Below, in pieces: positions 50,425 through 58,552 of a stretch of DNA of 64,000 nucleotides. The stretch lies in assembly GCA_902388495.1 (NCBI GenBank), contig CABMPP010000018.1, positions 16,321-80,320 on the forward strand, read 5' to 3'. Each line of letters begins with the position of its first letter. Positions within the stretch are counted from its first letter, which is position 1. Source of the DNA: an uncultured Bacteroides sp. (lineage in GTDB: Bacteria > Bacteroidota > Bacteroidia > Bacteroidales > Bacteroidaceae). The position numbers and the translations under genes are program-made. The notes under the pieces were generated by a model. It was not told the origin of the DNA. It was given only the letters and a program-made list of their open reading frames with translations, and did no database searches.

Positions 50425-51108
50425 ATGCGAAAAATACAGATCTTTATGCTTTTTGGCATTCTTTTTATTTTGCCTTCGGCCTATGCGCAGCAGACGGTTT
50501 TCGATGAGTTTAGAAAAGTAGCGGGAGATTACGCTGCCCTTTATTCCGGTAAAGCAGAGGTGAGCTACAATCAGAATAGGTATCTTAATCATCCTTATTG
50601 GGATACAGATGAATTTCGTAAGGGAGCTGTCTGTTATCAGGGATGGCTTTACTCCGATTTGCTGCTTCGTTATGATACTCATAAAAAAAGTTTGGTTCTG
50701 GTTACTCCGGAAAAGCGGATTCTGCTGCAGGCGGATATGCGGAAAGTGGAGTATTTCATCATAGACGGTCAGAAGTTTGTGCCATACGGCGACAGTTATG
50801 CTGCATTGCTATACGAAAGCCCGCAAATGAGTTTGAAGCAGTATGTTGTGACTACCATTGATACGCAAGCCAAGAAGGAGAACCGCTATTACAATCAATT
50901 CAAGAAAAACATCTACTTCAGTATTCATAAAGACGGAACCGACTATACGGTAACTTCCCGTTCCGGTTTCCTGAAACTTTTTCCTGCCTATAAGAAACAA
51001 CTGAAAGCCTATTGCCGGAAGAACGAGTTGAACTTCAGTAAAGACTATCGTGCACAGGCTATGACCCTGTTAACGGAATATGCCGATTCTCTAACTCATA
51101 AGAAATGA
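50425..51108 (+). CDS. Secreted protein of unknown function in the TonB receptor cluster
   Basis: A 227-residue protein with a signal peptide (cleavage near AYAQQ). I do not recognise the family. It contains WLYSDLLLRYDTHKKSLVLVTPE, which resembles a ligand-binding beta-sheet pattern but gives no function. Its stop overlaps the start of the next gene (ATGA), so it is translationally coupled to the TonB receptor and may be an accessory periplasmic protein of that transporter. Confidence 0.65.
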   Translation: MRKIQIFMLFGILFILPSAYAQQTVFDEFRKVAGDYAALYSGKAEVSYNQNRYLNHPYWDTDEFRKGAVCYQGWLYSDLLLRYDTHKKSLVLVTPEKRILLQADMRKVEYFIIDGQKFVPYGDSYAALLYESPQMSLKQYVVTTIDTQAKKENRYYNQFKKNIYFSIHKDGTDYTVTSRSGFLKLFPAYKKQLKAYCRKNELNFSKDYRAQAMTLLTEYADSLTHKK

Positions 51109-53852
51109 ATATGAAAGCACACAATTTTAAGTATATAGTAACCTTACTTCTTATACTATTTCCTTTGGTTACCTTTGCACAGCAGCAACAGGCAGTTACG
51201 GACAGTATCTCTATCTTTGAGTTGATAAATGCTGTAGAAAAAAGCACTTCCTGCCACATCTATACCACTATAACAAAGCCTTTTAAAGTGAAGCGGACAG
51301 AAACTCAGCAACCTACTGCCGAACATTTACGGCAAGCGCTGGCCACTACTCCTTATAAAGTGACAGTCTATGGAAGCAAGATATTTGTCTTGCCCGATAT
51401 ATTCCTTGCCACTTCCCTGCCTCCGGTGCTGAGGGGAGAGAAGCCCGGAACTGATGATGAGCAGCTTTCTTCCTATATACCTATAGTCAAATCTTCCTCT
51501 GAAAACAGAGTTTATGAGATAGGAGACAAGTACAAACCTTCTTCCGGCAACACGGTAACCTTGACCGGAAGAGTTTCGGACTTTAAAACCGGACAGAGTC
51601 TGACCGGTATCAACATCGTGCACCGTGAACCGTGGGTGGCTACTACTACCGGGAGTCAGGGGGAATTCACGATTGAACTGCCCGTAGGATACAATGTTAT
51701 TGAAATTAGCGGAATGAACATCAAGGAAACCCGCCGGCAGTTTATGGCCTATAATGATGGCATCGCACACATAGAGTTGGAAGAAGAAAATCACATGCTG
51801 GACGAGGTACTTGTCGTCTCCGGGCGCGTGCAAAATGTGAAGAGCGTCCAGCTGGGTATGGAGAAGTTCCAGCCGGCCTTACTGAAGAATATTCCCACAG
51901 CGATGGGCGAGGTGGATGTGCTGAAGATGATACAGACCCTTCCCGGTATCAAAACTGTGGGGGAGGCATCCAGCGGGTATAATGTGCGCGGAAGTGCTGC
52001 CGATCAGAATCTGTTACTGCTCAACAACGGAACGATTTATAACCCGAATCATCTCTTCGGTTTCTTTACGGCTTTCAACTCGGATATGATAAAGGATGCG
52101 GAACTCTACAAGAGCAGCATTCCCAGCCAGTATGGCGGTCGCATTGCCTCTGTACTGAACATTACCAGCAAAGAGGCAAGTAAGGAGAAGTTTACAGGTT
52201 CGGCCGGCATCGGATTGGTCACCAGTAAGTTGAACCTTGAAATTCCTATCATAAAAGAAAAAACATCCCTCCTGTTGAGCGGGCGCACCACCTATTCGGA
52301 CTGGATTATGAAGACGCTGCCCGAAAAGAGTGGATATCGTGACGGGAAAGCCGGATTCTATGATATGGGCGCCGTCTTCTCGCATACTTTAGACGAACGC
52401 AACAAACTGAATGTCTACGGTTATTATAGCCACGACCGTTTTGCCTTTAACAATAACGAGAAGTATGCTTATAGCAATATGAACTTCTCGGCGAATTGGC
52501 GAAGCATCTTTACGGAAAAGCTGACTGCCAACTTCTCTTTCGGTTATGACCACTATGACTACCGGAATGATGAAACGGTGGAAGAGCCTGCTGCTGCACG
52601 TTTGTCTTTTGCCATCAACCAGTGGTTTGGCAAGGCAGACTTTGTTTACAGTGTCGGCCATAATCATACATTGAACTTCGGATTGATGAGTCAGTTCTAT
52701 AATGTAAATTCGGGAACCTACGAACCCTTGGGGGCAAACTCCCTGGTAAGACGGGATGAACTTCAGCAAGACAAGGCGCTGGAGAGTGCCGTTTATGTGG
52801 GCGATCAATGGGATATTACTTCCAAACTTTCCGTAAATGCAGGCATACGTTACTCCATATTCAATGCATTGGGCCCCCGTACTTACTATACGTATGAAGC
52901 AGGTATGCTGCCTTCTGCCACTACAGTGACAGACTCTATTACGGCAGGTAGCGGAAAGATAATTAAAACCTATCATGGACCGGAGTTCAGACTATCCGGT
53001 CGGTATGCATTTACTGATGACTTTTCTGTGAAGGCGGGTTTCAATACTATGCGCCAATATATTCATAAAGTGTCGAATACAACAATCATGTCGCCCACGG
53101 ATACCTGGAAACTGAGCGATCCTAATATCAAACCCCAAAGCGGCTGGCAGATAGCGGCAGGTGCTTACTATAATACACCGGGACAAGTGCTGGAACTCTC
53201 CGTAGAAGGATATTACAAGAAACTGACCGACTATCTGGATTATCGCAGTTCCGCCCAATTGTTGATGAACCATCACCTTGAAACGGATGTCATCAATACA
53301 GAGGGATATGCTTATGGTGTAGAATTCCAGGTGAAGAAGCCGGCCGGGAAACTGAATGGCTGGATGAGTTATACTTACTCGCGCACCTTCCTGCGACAGA
53401 ATGATCCGCGTATAAGCCGTCCCATCAATAATGGAGACTGGTACCCGACGGAATATGACAAGCCGCATGACTTCAAGTTTGTAGGAAACTATAAGTTTAC
53501 CCGCCGTTACAGCATGTCGTTCAATATGGACTACAGTACGGGGCGTCCCACCACCATACCTGCCGGACAGTATTATGACCAGAGCCTGAAAAAAATGCAA
53601 GTCTATTATACCGATCGTAACAGTTACCGCATTCCCGACTATTTCCGTATAGACTTGTCGTTCAACATCGAGCCGAGCCACCATCTGACGTTGCTTACAC
53701 ATAGCTCAATCTCTTTTGGTGTCTATAACCTGACAGGAAGAAGAAACGCCTATTCCATCTATTACGTATCTGAGAAAGGTAAGATTCAAGGATACAAGAT
53801 GTCTATTTTCGGCGCTCCCATTCCTTTTATTACTTACAACATAAAATTCTAA
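51105..53852 (+). CDS. TonB-dependent receptor with STN-like and carboxypeptidase-regulatory domains
   Basis: This 915-residue outer-membrane receptor has a signal peptide, an STN-like N-terminal domain (FELINAVEKSTSCHIYTTI), then a carboxypeptidase-regulatory-like domain (VTLTGRVSDFKTGQSLTGI), a plug with MLDEVLVVSGRV and VRGSAADQNLLLLNNG, and a 22-strand-type barrel. It imports an unidentified ligand with TonB energy. Gaps to both neighbours are tiny (4-bp overlap before, 6 nt after). The two DUF4249 proteins and the MG2-like protein are probably its surface partners. Confidence 0.88.
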   Translation: MNMKAHNFKYIVTLLLILFPLVTFAQQQQAVTDSISIFELINAVEKSTSCHIYTTITKPFKVKRTETQQPTAEHLRQALATTPYKVTVYGSKIFVLPDIFLATSLPPVLRGEKPGTDDEQLSSYIPIVKSSSENRVYEIGDKYKPSSGNTVTLTGRVSDFKTGQSLTGINIVHREPWVATTTGSQGEFTIELPVGYNVIEISGMNIKETRRQFMAYNDGIAHIELEEENHMLDEVLVVSGRVQNVKSVQLGMEKFQPALLKNIPTAMGEVDVLKMIQTLPGIKTVGEASSGYNVRGSAADQNLLLLNNGTIYNPNHLFGFFTAFNSDMIKDAELYKSSIPSQYGGRIASVLNITSKEASKEKFTGSAGIGLVTSKLNLEIPIIKEKTSLLLSGRTTYSDWIMKTLPEKSGYRDGKAGFYDMGAVFSHTLDERNKLNVYGYYSHDRFAFNNNEKYAYSNMNFSANWRSIFTEKLTANFSFGYDHYDYRNDETVEEPAAARLSFAINQWFGKADFVYSVGHNHTLNFGLMSQFYNVNSGTYEPLGANSLVRRDELQQDKALESAVYVGDQWDITSKLSVNAGIRYSIFNALGPRTYYTYEAGMLPSATTVTDSITAGSGKIIKTYHGPEFRLSGRYAFTDDFSVKAGFNTMRQYIHKVSNTTIMSPTDTWKLSDPNIKPQSGWQIAAGAYYNTPGQVLELSVEGYYKKLTDYLDYRSSAQLLMNHHLETDVINTEGYAYGVEFQVKKPAGKLNGWMSYTYSRTFLRQNDPRISRPINNGDWYPTEYDKPHDFKFVGNYKFTRRYSMSFNMDYSTGRPTTIPAGQYYDQSLKKMQVYYTDRNSYRIPDYFRIDLSFNIEPSHHLTLLTHSSISFGVYNLTGRRNAYSIYYVSEKGKIQGYKMSIFGAPIPFITYNIKF

Positions 53853-53858
53853 GGAGGT

Positions 53859-55007
53859 ATGAAGAACAAAATAAGCATAGGAATATGGATGTGTTTACTG
53901 TGGCTCATTATCGGTAATTGTGTCGATGAATTCGATGCACATCTGTCGGATAATAATAAGAGCCTGCTTGTTGTTGAGGGAAATATCGTGTCGGATAGTG
54001 CTGTCGTATTCTCTCTCAGTCGTAGTTTCTCCCTGAATGTCGAAGGGCTCCCTCCGGATTATAATCTGGTAAATGCAGAAGTCAGCGTAGTGGGGAGTGA
54101 CGGTTCGTGCTTCAATGGAGTTGCTTTGGGGCAAGGGAAATATCAGGTTGACATCGGTACACTGAGCAAGGATATCGGCTACAGTCTGAAAATAGTTTAT
54201 GACGGAGATACATATACTTCCGAACCTCAGCAACCGATAGTGACAGAGGGGATAGACAACGTTAGCTTTGAGCAGCCGGAAAGTTATGGAGATATCCACA
54301 TCAAGATTGCTACCCATAGCCAGGAGGCTGCATACTATATGTGGACTTATGAAGAAGATTGGGAAGTGAGAGCGGAATATAGCACTGTGTGGTTTTATGA
54401 CCCGTTGACCGGTAATGTGATTCTTTATAGCAAACCTCCCTATGCGCTTGGATGGTGTCATGCTAGCTCGCCCGAAACACTGGTCGGTACTACAGGATCG
54501 AGCATTGGCAACCGTTTGGAGAATAAACGGCTTTATTCTATAGCAGCCAGCGATCACCGGGTTTCTTGCTATTACAGTTCCTTGATACAGCAGCGTAAGC
54601 TATCGAAAGGCGAGTATGAATATTATCAGGAGAAAGTGAAACTTAATGAAGGGATGGGTGGACTGTTTACCCCCCAACCATCGGAATTGCCTACAAATAT
54701 TGTTTGTAGCGATCCTGACAAACAAGTGATTGGCTATGTGGGTGTTAATATGAATGTGGCAACACACCGCCTTTATATTTCCAATAAAGACATACAATAC
54801 GATAATCAGCTTAATTGTAGAATTATGGAAGGAGAAGAAGTATTGAAATACACAGATGACGAGTTGTATGCAATGGGATTTCGTCTTGCTTTCTGGAGTA
54901 GTTTTGGAAGGGAATTTTGTTATTGGGTTCCGAAAGAATGTGCAGACGTGCGCGAGTTGGGTGCTACCCTTGAAAAGCCTTCTTTCTGGCCGGATGAAAT
55001 TAATTAA
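53859..55007 (+). CDS. DUF4249 family lipoprotein (second copy)
   Basis: A 382-residue lipoprotein (cysteine at ~21 in LIIGNC) with the same order of blocks as the first copy: VVEGNIVSDSAVVFSLSRSF, LENKRLYSIAASDHRVSCYYS, and ELGATLEKPSFWPDE. It starts 6 nt after the TonB receptor. The two copies flank that receptor, so the duplication probably allows alternative surface subunits or a paired complex. Confidence 0.85.
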   Translation: MKNKISIGIWMCLLWLIIGNCVDEFDAHLSDNNKSLLVVEGNIVSDSAVVFSLSRSFSLNVEGLPPDYNLVNAEVSVVGSDGSCFNGVALGQGKYQVDIGTLSKDIGYSLKIVYDGDTYTSEPQQPIVTEGIDNVSFEQPESYGDIHIKIATHSQEAAYYMWTYEEDWEVRAEYSTVWFYDPLTGNVILYSKPPYALGWCHASSPETLVGTTGSSIGNRLENKRLYSIAASDHRVSCYYSSLIQQRKLSKGEYEYYQEKVKLNEGMGGLFTPQPSELPTNIVCSDPDKQVIGYVGVNMNVATHRLYISNKDIQYDNQLNCRIMEGEEVLKYTDDELYAMGFRLAFWSSFGREFCYWVPKECADVRELGATLEKPSFWPDEIN

Positions 55008-55019
55008 TAACTGAATGAC

Positions 55020-56648
55020 ATGAAAAGAATAATAGCTATCATCATTGGTTGGATTATTGTCTTGGGATTGCACGCTCAGATTGTTGAATCCATGCGTGTG
55101 TATACAGATAAGGAATGCTACCTGGCGGGAGAAGATTTGTGGATAAAGATTTGTGTCACAGACTCGTTGTCTCATGCAAGCCTGCTGAGCAAGGTGGCCT
55201 ATGTAGAAATTGGCGATACGAAGCAGGTCTATGCGCAAGGCAAGATAGACTTGCAGAACGGAAACGGATGGGGGCGTATCAGGCTTCCCCAAACTATGCA
55301 TACGGGAGCTTATCAGCTTACGGCATACACACGTTATATGAGAAACCGTCCGGCAGACTGTTTCCCGAAGAAATACATTGCACTGCTGAATACCGTTCAG
55401 GCTACAGAGGAAGATAATGTGGAGCTTATAAGCGATTCCATTTCAAAGGCTTCCGTTGCTCAGACCTCTTTGCAGGGGCGCTTGCTGACGGATAAACCGA
55501 TATATGGAAACCGCAGCAAAGTAACCTTGACACTGCCCGAATTGCCTGCCGGCACCAGGGAACTGACATTGTCTGTAGTAAGAAAAGACTGCACGTTGTC
55601 CGGTCTCCTTCCACAAACCGGTGGAAAGGAGGGAGGCAGCCGTGCTTCCGACAAGCATTTCATTGCAGAATGTGAGGGACACATTGTGACCGGAAAATTG
55701 GTAGGCCCCTCTGACGGTTTCGTAAATGCTAACTTGTCGTGTGTAGGTGAAGACATCCGTGTTTTTGCCGGGCAACCCCAATCCGATGGTACTTATGTTT
55801 TCTATACGACCGAAATAACAGATATGCAGGAGATTGTACTGACAGCCTTGCCCGATAAGAAAAGTGCATGTCGCCTGGAACTTGTTTCGCCTTTTGCCGG
55901 GATAGTGTCGGAGGCTCTTCCTAAAGTTCGCTTGTCATTCCATGAAGATGCCCTGATAGAGCGTAGCTTTGGTGCACAGATGCATTCCATCTTGCCGGTG
56001 GACTCTGTACAGAAGCGGGGAATATTAGAACAACTGCATGACTTTCTGCCCACATCTACTTACAACCTGGATGAGTATGTCCGTTTCAACACCGTGCGTG
56101 AAGCGTTTACAGAATTCGTTTTAGGAGTACGTGTAAGTAAGATAGGTGGTGAAAGTGCCATTCGGATACTTCAGCCGGATGTCAAGCAGTTCAGTAATCT
56201 GAAAACACTGGTATTGCTGGATGGAGTTCCGGTTATGGATCATGAGGCCATTTTGAATTATGATGCCCGCTTGTTGCATTATATACATCGGTATACCGGA
56301 AAATATACTTTTGGCGGCGAACTGTATGATGGCATTCTCTCGCTCATCACCCATAGAGGTACGTTCCCTGATATGCGGTTGGATGAGAATTCACAGATGT
56401 TCTCGTATGAATTCCCGCAAAGGCGACCGATGTTTGTAGCGCCGGTATATTCTTCTGAAGAGCAAATCAAATCCCGTATACCCGATTTCCGCCATACCCT
56501 TTATTGGAATCCTGAAGTTACTCCTGCCACGGGTACTCTTAACTTCTATACGTCTGATATGAATGGGACGTATGTCGTTACTTTGCAAGGCATTTCAGCT
56601 GATGGCAAGGAGGTGAAAATACAAAGCGAGTTTGTGGTAGGTATGTAA
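55020..56648 (+). CDS. MG2-like (macroglobulin-type beta-sandwich) secreted protein
   Basis: A 542-residue exported protein. After the signal peptide come MRVYTDKECYLAGEDLWIKI and YRIRLPQTMHTGAYQLTAYT-type strands, as in MG2 domains of bacterial macroglobulin-like proteins. The rest is beta-rich without recognised motifs and has no thioester motif visible. It starts 12 nt after the second DUF4249 gene and ends the operon. The role is unknown; a surface partner of the TonB receptor is a reasonable guess. Confidence 0.6.
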   Translation: MKRIIAIIIGWIIVLGLHAQIVESMRVYTDKECYLAGEDLWIKICVTDSLSHASLLSKVAYVEIGDTKQVYAQGKIDLQNGNGWGRIRLPQTMHTGAYQLTAYTRYMRNRPADCFPKKYIALLNTVQATEEDNVELISDSISKASVAQTSLQGRLLTDKPIYGNRSKVTLTLPELPAGTRELTLSVVRKDCTLSGLLPQTGGKEGGSRASDKHFIAECEGHIVTGKLVGPSDGFVNANLSCVGEDIRVFAGQPQSDGTYVFYTTEITDMQEIVLTALPDKKSACRLELVSPFAGIVSEALPKVRLSFHEDALIERSFGAQMHSILPVDSVQKRGILEQLHDFLPTSTYNLDEYVRFNTVREAFTEFVLGVRVSKIGGESAIRILQPDVKQFSNLKTLVLLDGVPVMDHEAILNYDARLLHYIHRYTGKYTFGGELYDGILSLITHRGTFPDMRLDENSQMFSYEFPQRRPMFVAPVYSSEEQIKSRIPDFRHTLYWNPEVTPATGTLNFYTSDMNGTYVVTLQGISADGKEVKIQSEFVVGM

Positions 56649-56657
56649 ATATAATGC

Positions 56658-56665
56658 TATATTTG
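56658..56665 (+). promoter_or_regulatory. -7 element of the YccF gene
   Basis: TATATTTG lies 29 nt before the ATG at 56694, giving the small membrane gene its own promoter after the preceding operon. Confidence 0.5.
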
Positions 56666-56693
56666 CATTTGAAAACTATAAAAATGAAATGCG

Positions 56694-57068
56694 ATGGGAT
56701 GTTTGATGAATGTTTTGTGGTTGGTATTCGGCGGTATCTTTACTGCGGTGGAATACCTTATAGCCAGTTTGTTAATGATGATTACGATTGTCGGCATTCC
56801 TTTTGGCATGCAGACGTTGAAGCTGGCGGGACTTGCCTTGTGGCCTTTCGGCAAAGAAGTACGTAGCGGAGAGCGCTCGAGCGGTTGCCTTTATGTACTG
56901 ATGAATGTAGTATGGATATTCTTAGGAGGTATCTGGATCAGCCTTTCGCATTTGGGTTTCGGAATATTGCTGTGCATTACTATTATAGGCATTCCTTTCG
57001 GCATGCAGCATTTCAAGTTGGCTGCATTGGCATTGACTCCTTTCGGGAAGGATATCGTCTCTACTTAA
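56694..57068 (+). CDS. YccF domain membrane protein
   Basis: A 124-residue inner-membrane protein with two copies of the YccF motif, ITIVGIPFGMQTLKLAGLAL and ITIIGIPFGMQHFKLAALAL, showing an internal duplication. Several hydrophobic segments surround them. The function of the family is unknown. A terminator at 57097-57128 follows. Confidence 0.88.
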   Translation: MGCLMNVLWLVFGGIFTAVEYLIASLLMMITIVGIPFGMQTLKLAGLALWPFGKEVRSGERSSGCLYVLMNVVWIFLGGIWISLSHLGFGILLCITIIGIPFGMQHFKLAALALTPFGKDIVST

Positions 57069-57096
57069 TCTTATATTGAAGGTACATGAAAAAGAA

Positions 57097-57128
57097 AAGG
57101 GCGAAGAACTTTCCGGTTCTCCGCCCTT
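57097..57128. terminator. Bidirectional terminator
   Basis: Arms AAGGGCGAAGAAC and GTTCTCCGCCCTT (one mismatch) enclose a short loop, with T-rich stretches on both sides. It serves the YccF gene on the plus strand and the small ORF on the minus strand. Confidence 0.75.
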
Positions 57129-57152
57129 ATTCATTTTATTTAAAGGTGATGT

Positions 57153-57293
57153 TTACATGGTGATGTGAGACTGCTTTGCAAGCAGTTTTTGAAGTTTGCC
57201 ATTCAAAGCCTGGCACATAGTTCCGTTTCCCATTGCTTGATAACGTTTGATACGGTACTGTAACATAAAAATTTCATTTGCATTCTTTTTCAT
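57153..57293 (-). CDS. Small conserved-looking protein (46 residues)
   Basis: The minus strand encodes MKKNANEIFMLQYRIK and so on, ending QSHITM, then TAA: 46 residues, basic and helical, with no membrane segment. It has its own consensus -7 box (57367-57374) and ends near the shared terminator, which supports a real gene. I do not know its function or an established family. It is shorter than most automatic cut-offs. Confidence 0.6.
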   Translation of the reverse strand: MKKNANEIFMLQYRIKRYQAMGNGTMCQALNGKLQKLLAKQSHITM

Positions 57294-57366
57294 AATCGTC
57301 TAGTATTGTGCCTTCCGCGTTTCGGAAAGCGGGTTCTACATCTTTTTCTTTTATCTTATAACGCTG

Positions 57367-57374
57367 CAAAGATA
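57367..57374 (-). promoter_or_regulatory. -7 element of the small minus-strand gene
   Basis: The minus strand reads TATCTTTG, so transcription would start near 57360 with a ~67-nt leader that contains an imperfect hairpin (CCGC...GCGG). Confidence 0.55.
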
Positions 57375-57482
57375 CGAATTGTTCTTGGAAAATATGTTCT
57401 ACAACATAAAAATCTTCATTTTCTGTTTGTTTTTTCTCTAAAATAGTGGTTTTTGCAATCTGCGTATAACAAAATTATTGCA

Positions 57483-57490
57483 TATCTTTG
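57483..57490 (+). promoter_or_regulatory. -7 element of the LytTR regulator gene
   Basis: TATCTTTG lies 28 nt before the start at 57518. The upstream -33 match is poor. Confidence 0.55.
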
Positions 57491-57517
57491 CCTCATACTT
57501 ATTAAGGCGTAACAGTA

Positions 57518-58420
57518 ATGAACAAACTGACAGAACTTTTACATAGCCCATATCCCGTGCTTTATCAACGATGGAAGGCAGTGGTGATACCTTCTGTTAT
57601 TATTTTCCTGATACTTTATTTGCTTCAACCGTTCGGCATATCGCAGATAGAGGGGAGCAAGTTGGTGGTAGCTTTAGGCTCTGCACTTATAGCGGTGGTT
57701 GCATCGTGCATTTTTACTTACTTGCTGCCGGCGCTGTTTCCTGCTTATTATAAGGAAGAGAATTGGACGCTGGGCAAGTATGTACTGAATTTGTTTCTGC
57801 TCCTTCTATTAATAGCTGTGGGTGTCTGGGCCTACCAGTCATGGTTGTGGGGAATGTGGTTGAATTGGCAACTGTTTCTTTTGACTTTGTTTTGGGTGGC
57901 AGTGCTTGCCCCTTTCCCTACTATCTTCTTGTCGATGTGGAACCGGAATTTGCAGTTGACCCGTAATCTGAGGGAAGCAACGGAGATGAATTTCCATCTT
58001 TCAAAGAAAATATCGGCAGGGGATGCGGAGACTTCCCGGGAAGAAAAAGAAGTAGCTTCCGAGGTATTGACTTTCTCGGGCGGCGCGAAAGAGATGCTGC
58101 AGGTGGAGGCCGGTCATTTCCTGTATGCAGAGGCAGAAGGGAATTATATAAAGGTGAACTATCGTTCGGCCGGAAGCGGAAAGATCGTGCAGAAATTATT
58201 GCGCGTCACCATGAAGCAGGCAGAAGAGGCGGTGGCTGCCTGTCCTTTCATTATTCGCTGTCACCGCGCCTTCCTGGTGAACGTCCGTCAGGTGGTGAAA
58301 GTGGATGGAAATTCGCAGGGATATCGCTTGCGGCTGGAAGGTTGCGAGGAGGAAGTTCCCGTTTCCAGAGCCTACTCTAAAGAGGTGAAGAGGCTGATAG
58401 AAAACAAGATAGGAGATTAG
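57518..58420 (+). CDS. Membrane-bound LytTR family transcriptional regulator
   Basis: A 300-residue protein with four membrane helices (about residues 22-40, 49-75, 88-109 and 115-141), a short linker, and a C-terminal LytTR DNA-binding domain (~195-297) containing LYAEAEGNYIKVNYR and FIIRCHRAFLVNVRQV. There is no receiver domain, so it is a one-component, membrane-tethered regulator. LytTR proteins bind paired 9-bp direct repeats about two helical turns apart; exactly such repeats follow its stop codon at 58424-58473, ahead of a TonB receptor gene. Confidence 0.9.
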   Translation: MNKLTELLHSPYPVLYQRWKAVVIPSVIIFLILYLLQPFGISQIEGSKLVVALGSALIAVVASCIFTYLLPALFPAYYKEENWTLGKYVLNLFLLLLLIAVGVWAYQSWLWGMWLNWQLFLLTLFWVAVLAPFPTIFLSMWNRNLQLTRNLREATEMNFHLSKKISAGDAETSREEKEVASEVLTFSGGAKEMLQVEAGHFLYAEAEGNYIKVNYRSAGSGKIVQKLLRVTMKQAEEAVAACPFIIRCHRAFLVNVRQVVKVDGNSQGYRLRLEGCEEEVPVSRAYSKEVKRLIENKIGD

Positions 58421-58423
58421 TCA

Positions 58424-58473
58424 TTCGTCACAGAAATATGCCGTTCGTCACACGGTGCTAGTCATTCGTCACA
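58424..58473. promoter_or_regulatory. Three TTCGTCACA boxes at 20-21 bp spacing
   Basis: TTCGTCACA occurs at 58424-58432, 58444-58452 and 58465-58473, spaced 20 and 21 bp. Spacing and 9-bp length match how LytTR proteins contact DNA on one face of the helix. The site lies just after the LytTR gene and about 50-100 bp upstream of the likely start of the TonB receptor transcript. Confidence 0.65.
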
Positions 58474-58504
58474 TATCCGGGCTGTCTGTCCCGGATATTT
58501 TTTT
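58473..58504 (+). terminator. Intrinsic terminator after the LytTR gene
   Basis: ATATCCGGG and CCCGGATAT are perfect arms around an 8-nt loop, followed by seven T. It separates the regulator from the TonB receptor gene, which therefore needs its own promoter or anti-termination. Confidence 0.8.
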
Positions 58505-58521
58505 GCCCGGAATTCTTCCTT

Positions 58522-58529
58522 TATGTTTG
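58522..58529 (+). promoter_or_regulatory. Candidate -7 element for the TonB receptor gene
   Basis: TATGTTTG matches TAnnTTTG. A TTTG 16 bp upstream is too close for a standard -33 element, which would fit activation by a factor bound at 58424-58473. The in-frame ATG at 58523 falls inside this box, so translation more likely starts at 58553 or 58559. Confidence 0.4.
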
Positions 58530-58552
58530 CCGATGGAAAACGAAACAAACGT

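Noticed and set aside
58523..58552. ATG at 58523 as start of the TonB receptor
   Set aside because: It falls inside the candidate -7 box and puts a charged stretch before the signal peptide; 58553 or 58559 is preferred, though the promoter itself is uncertain.
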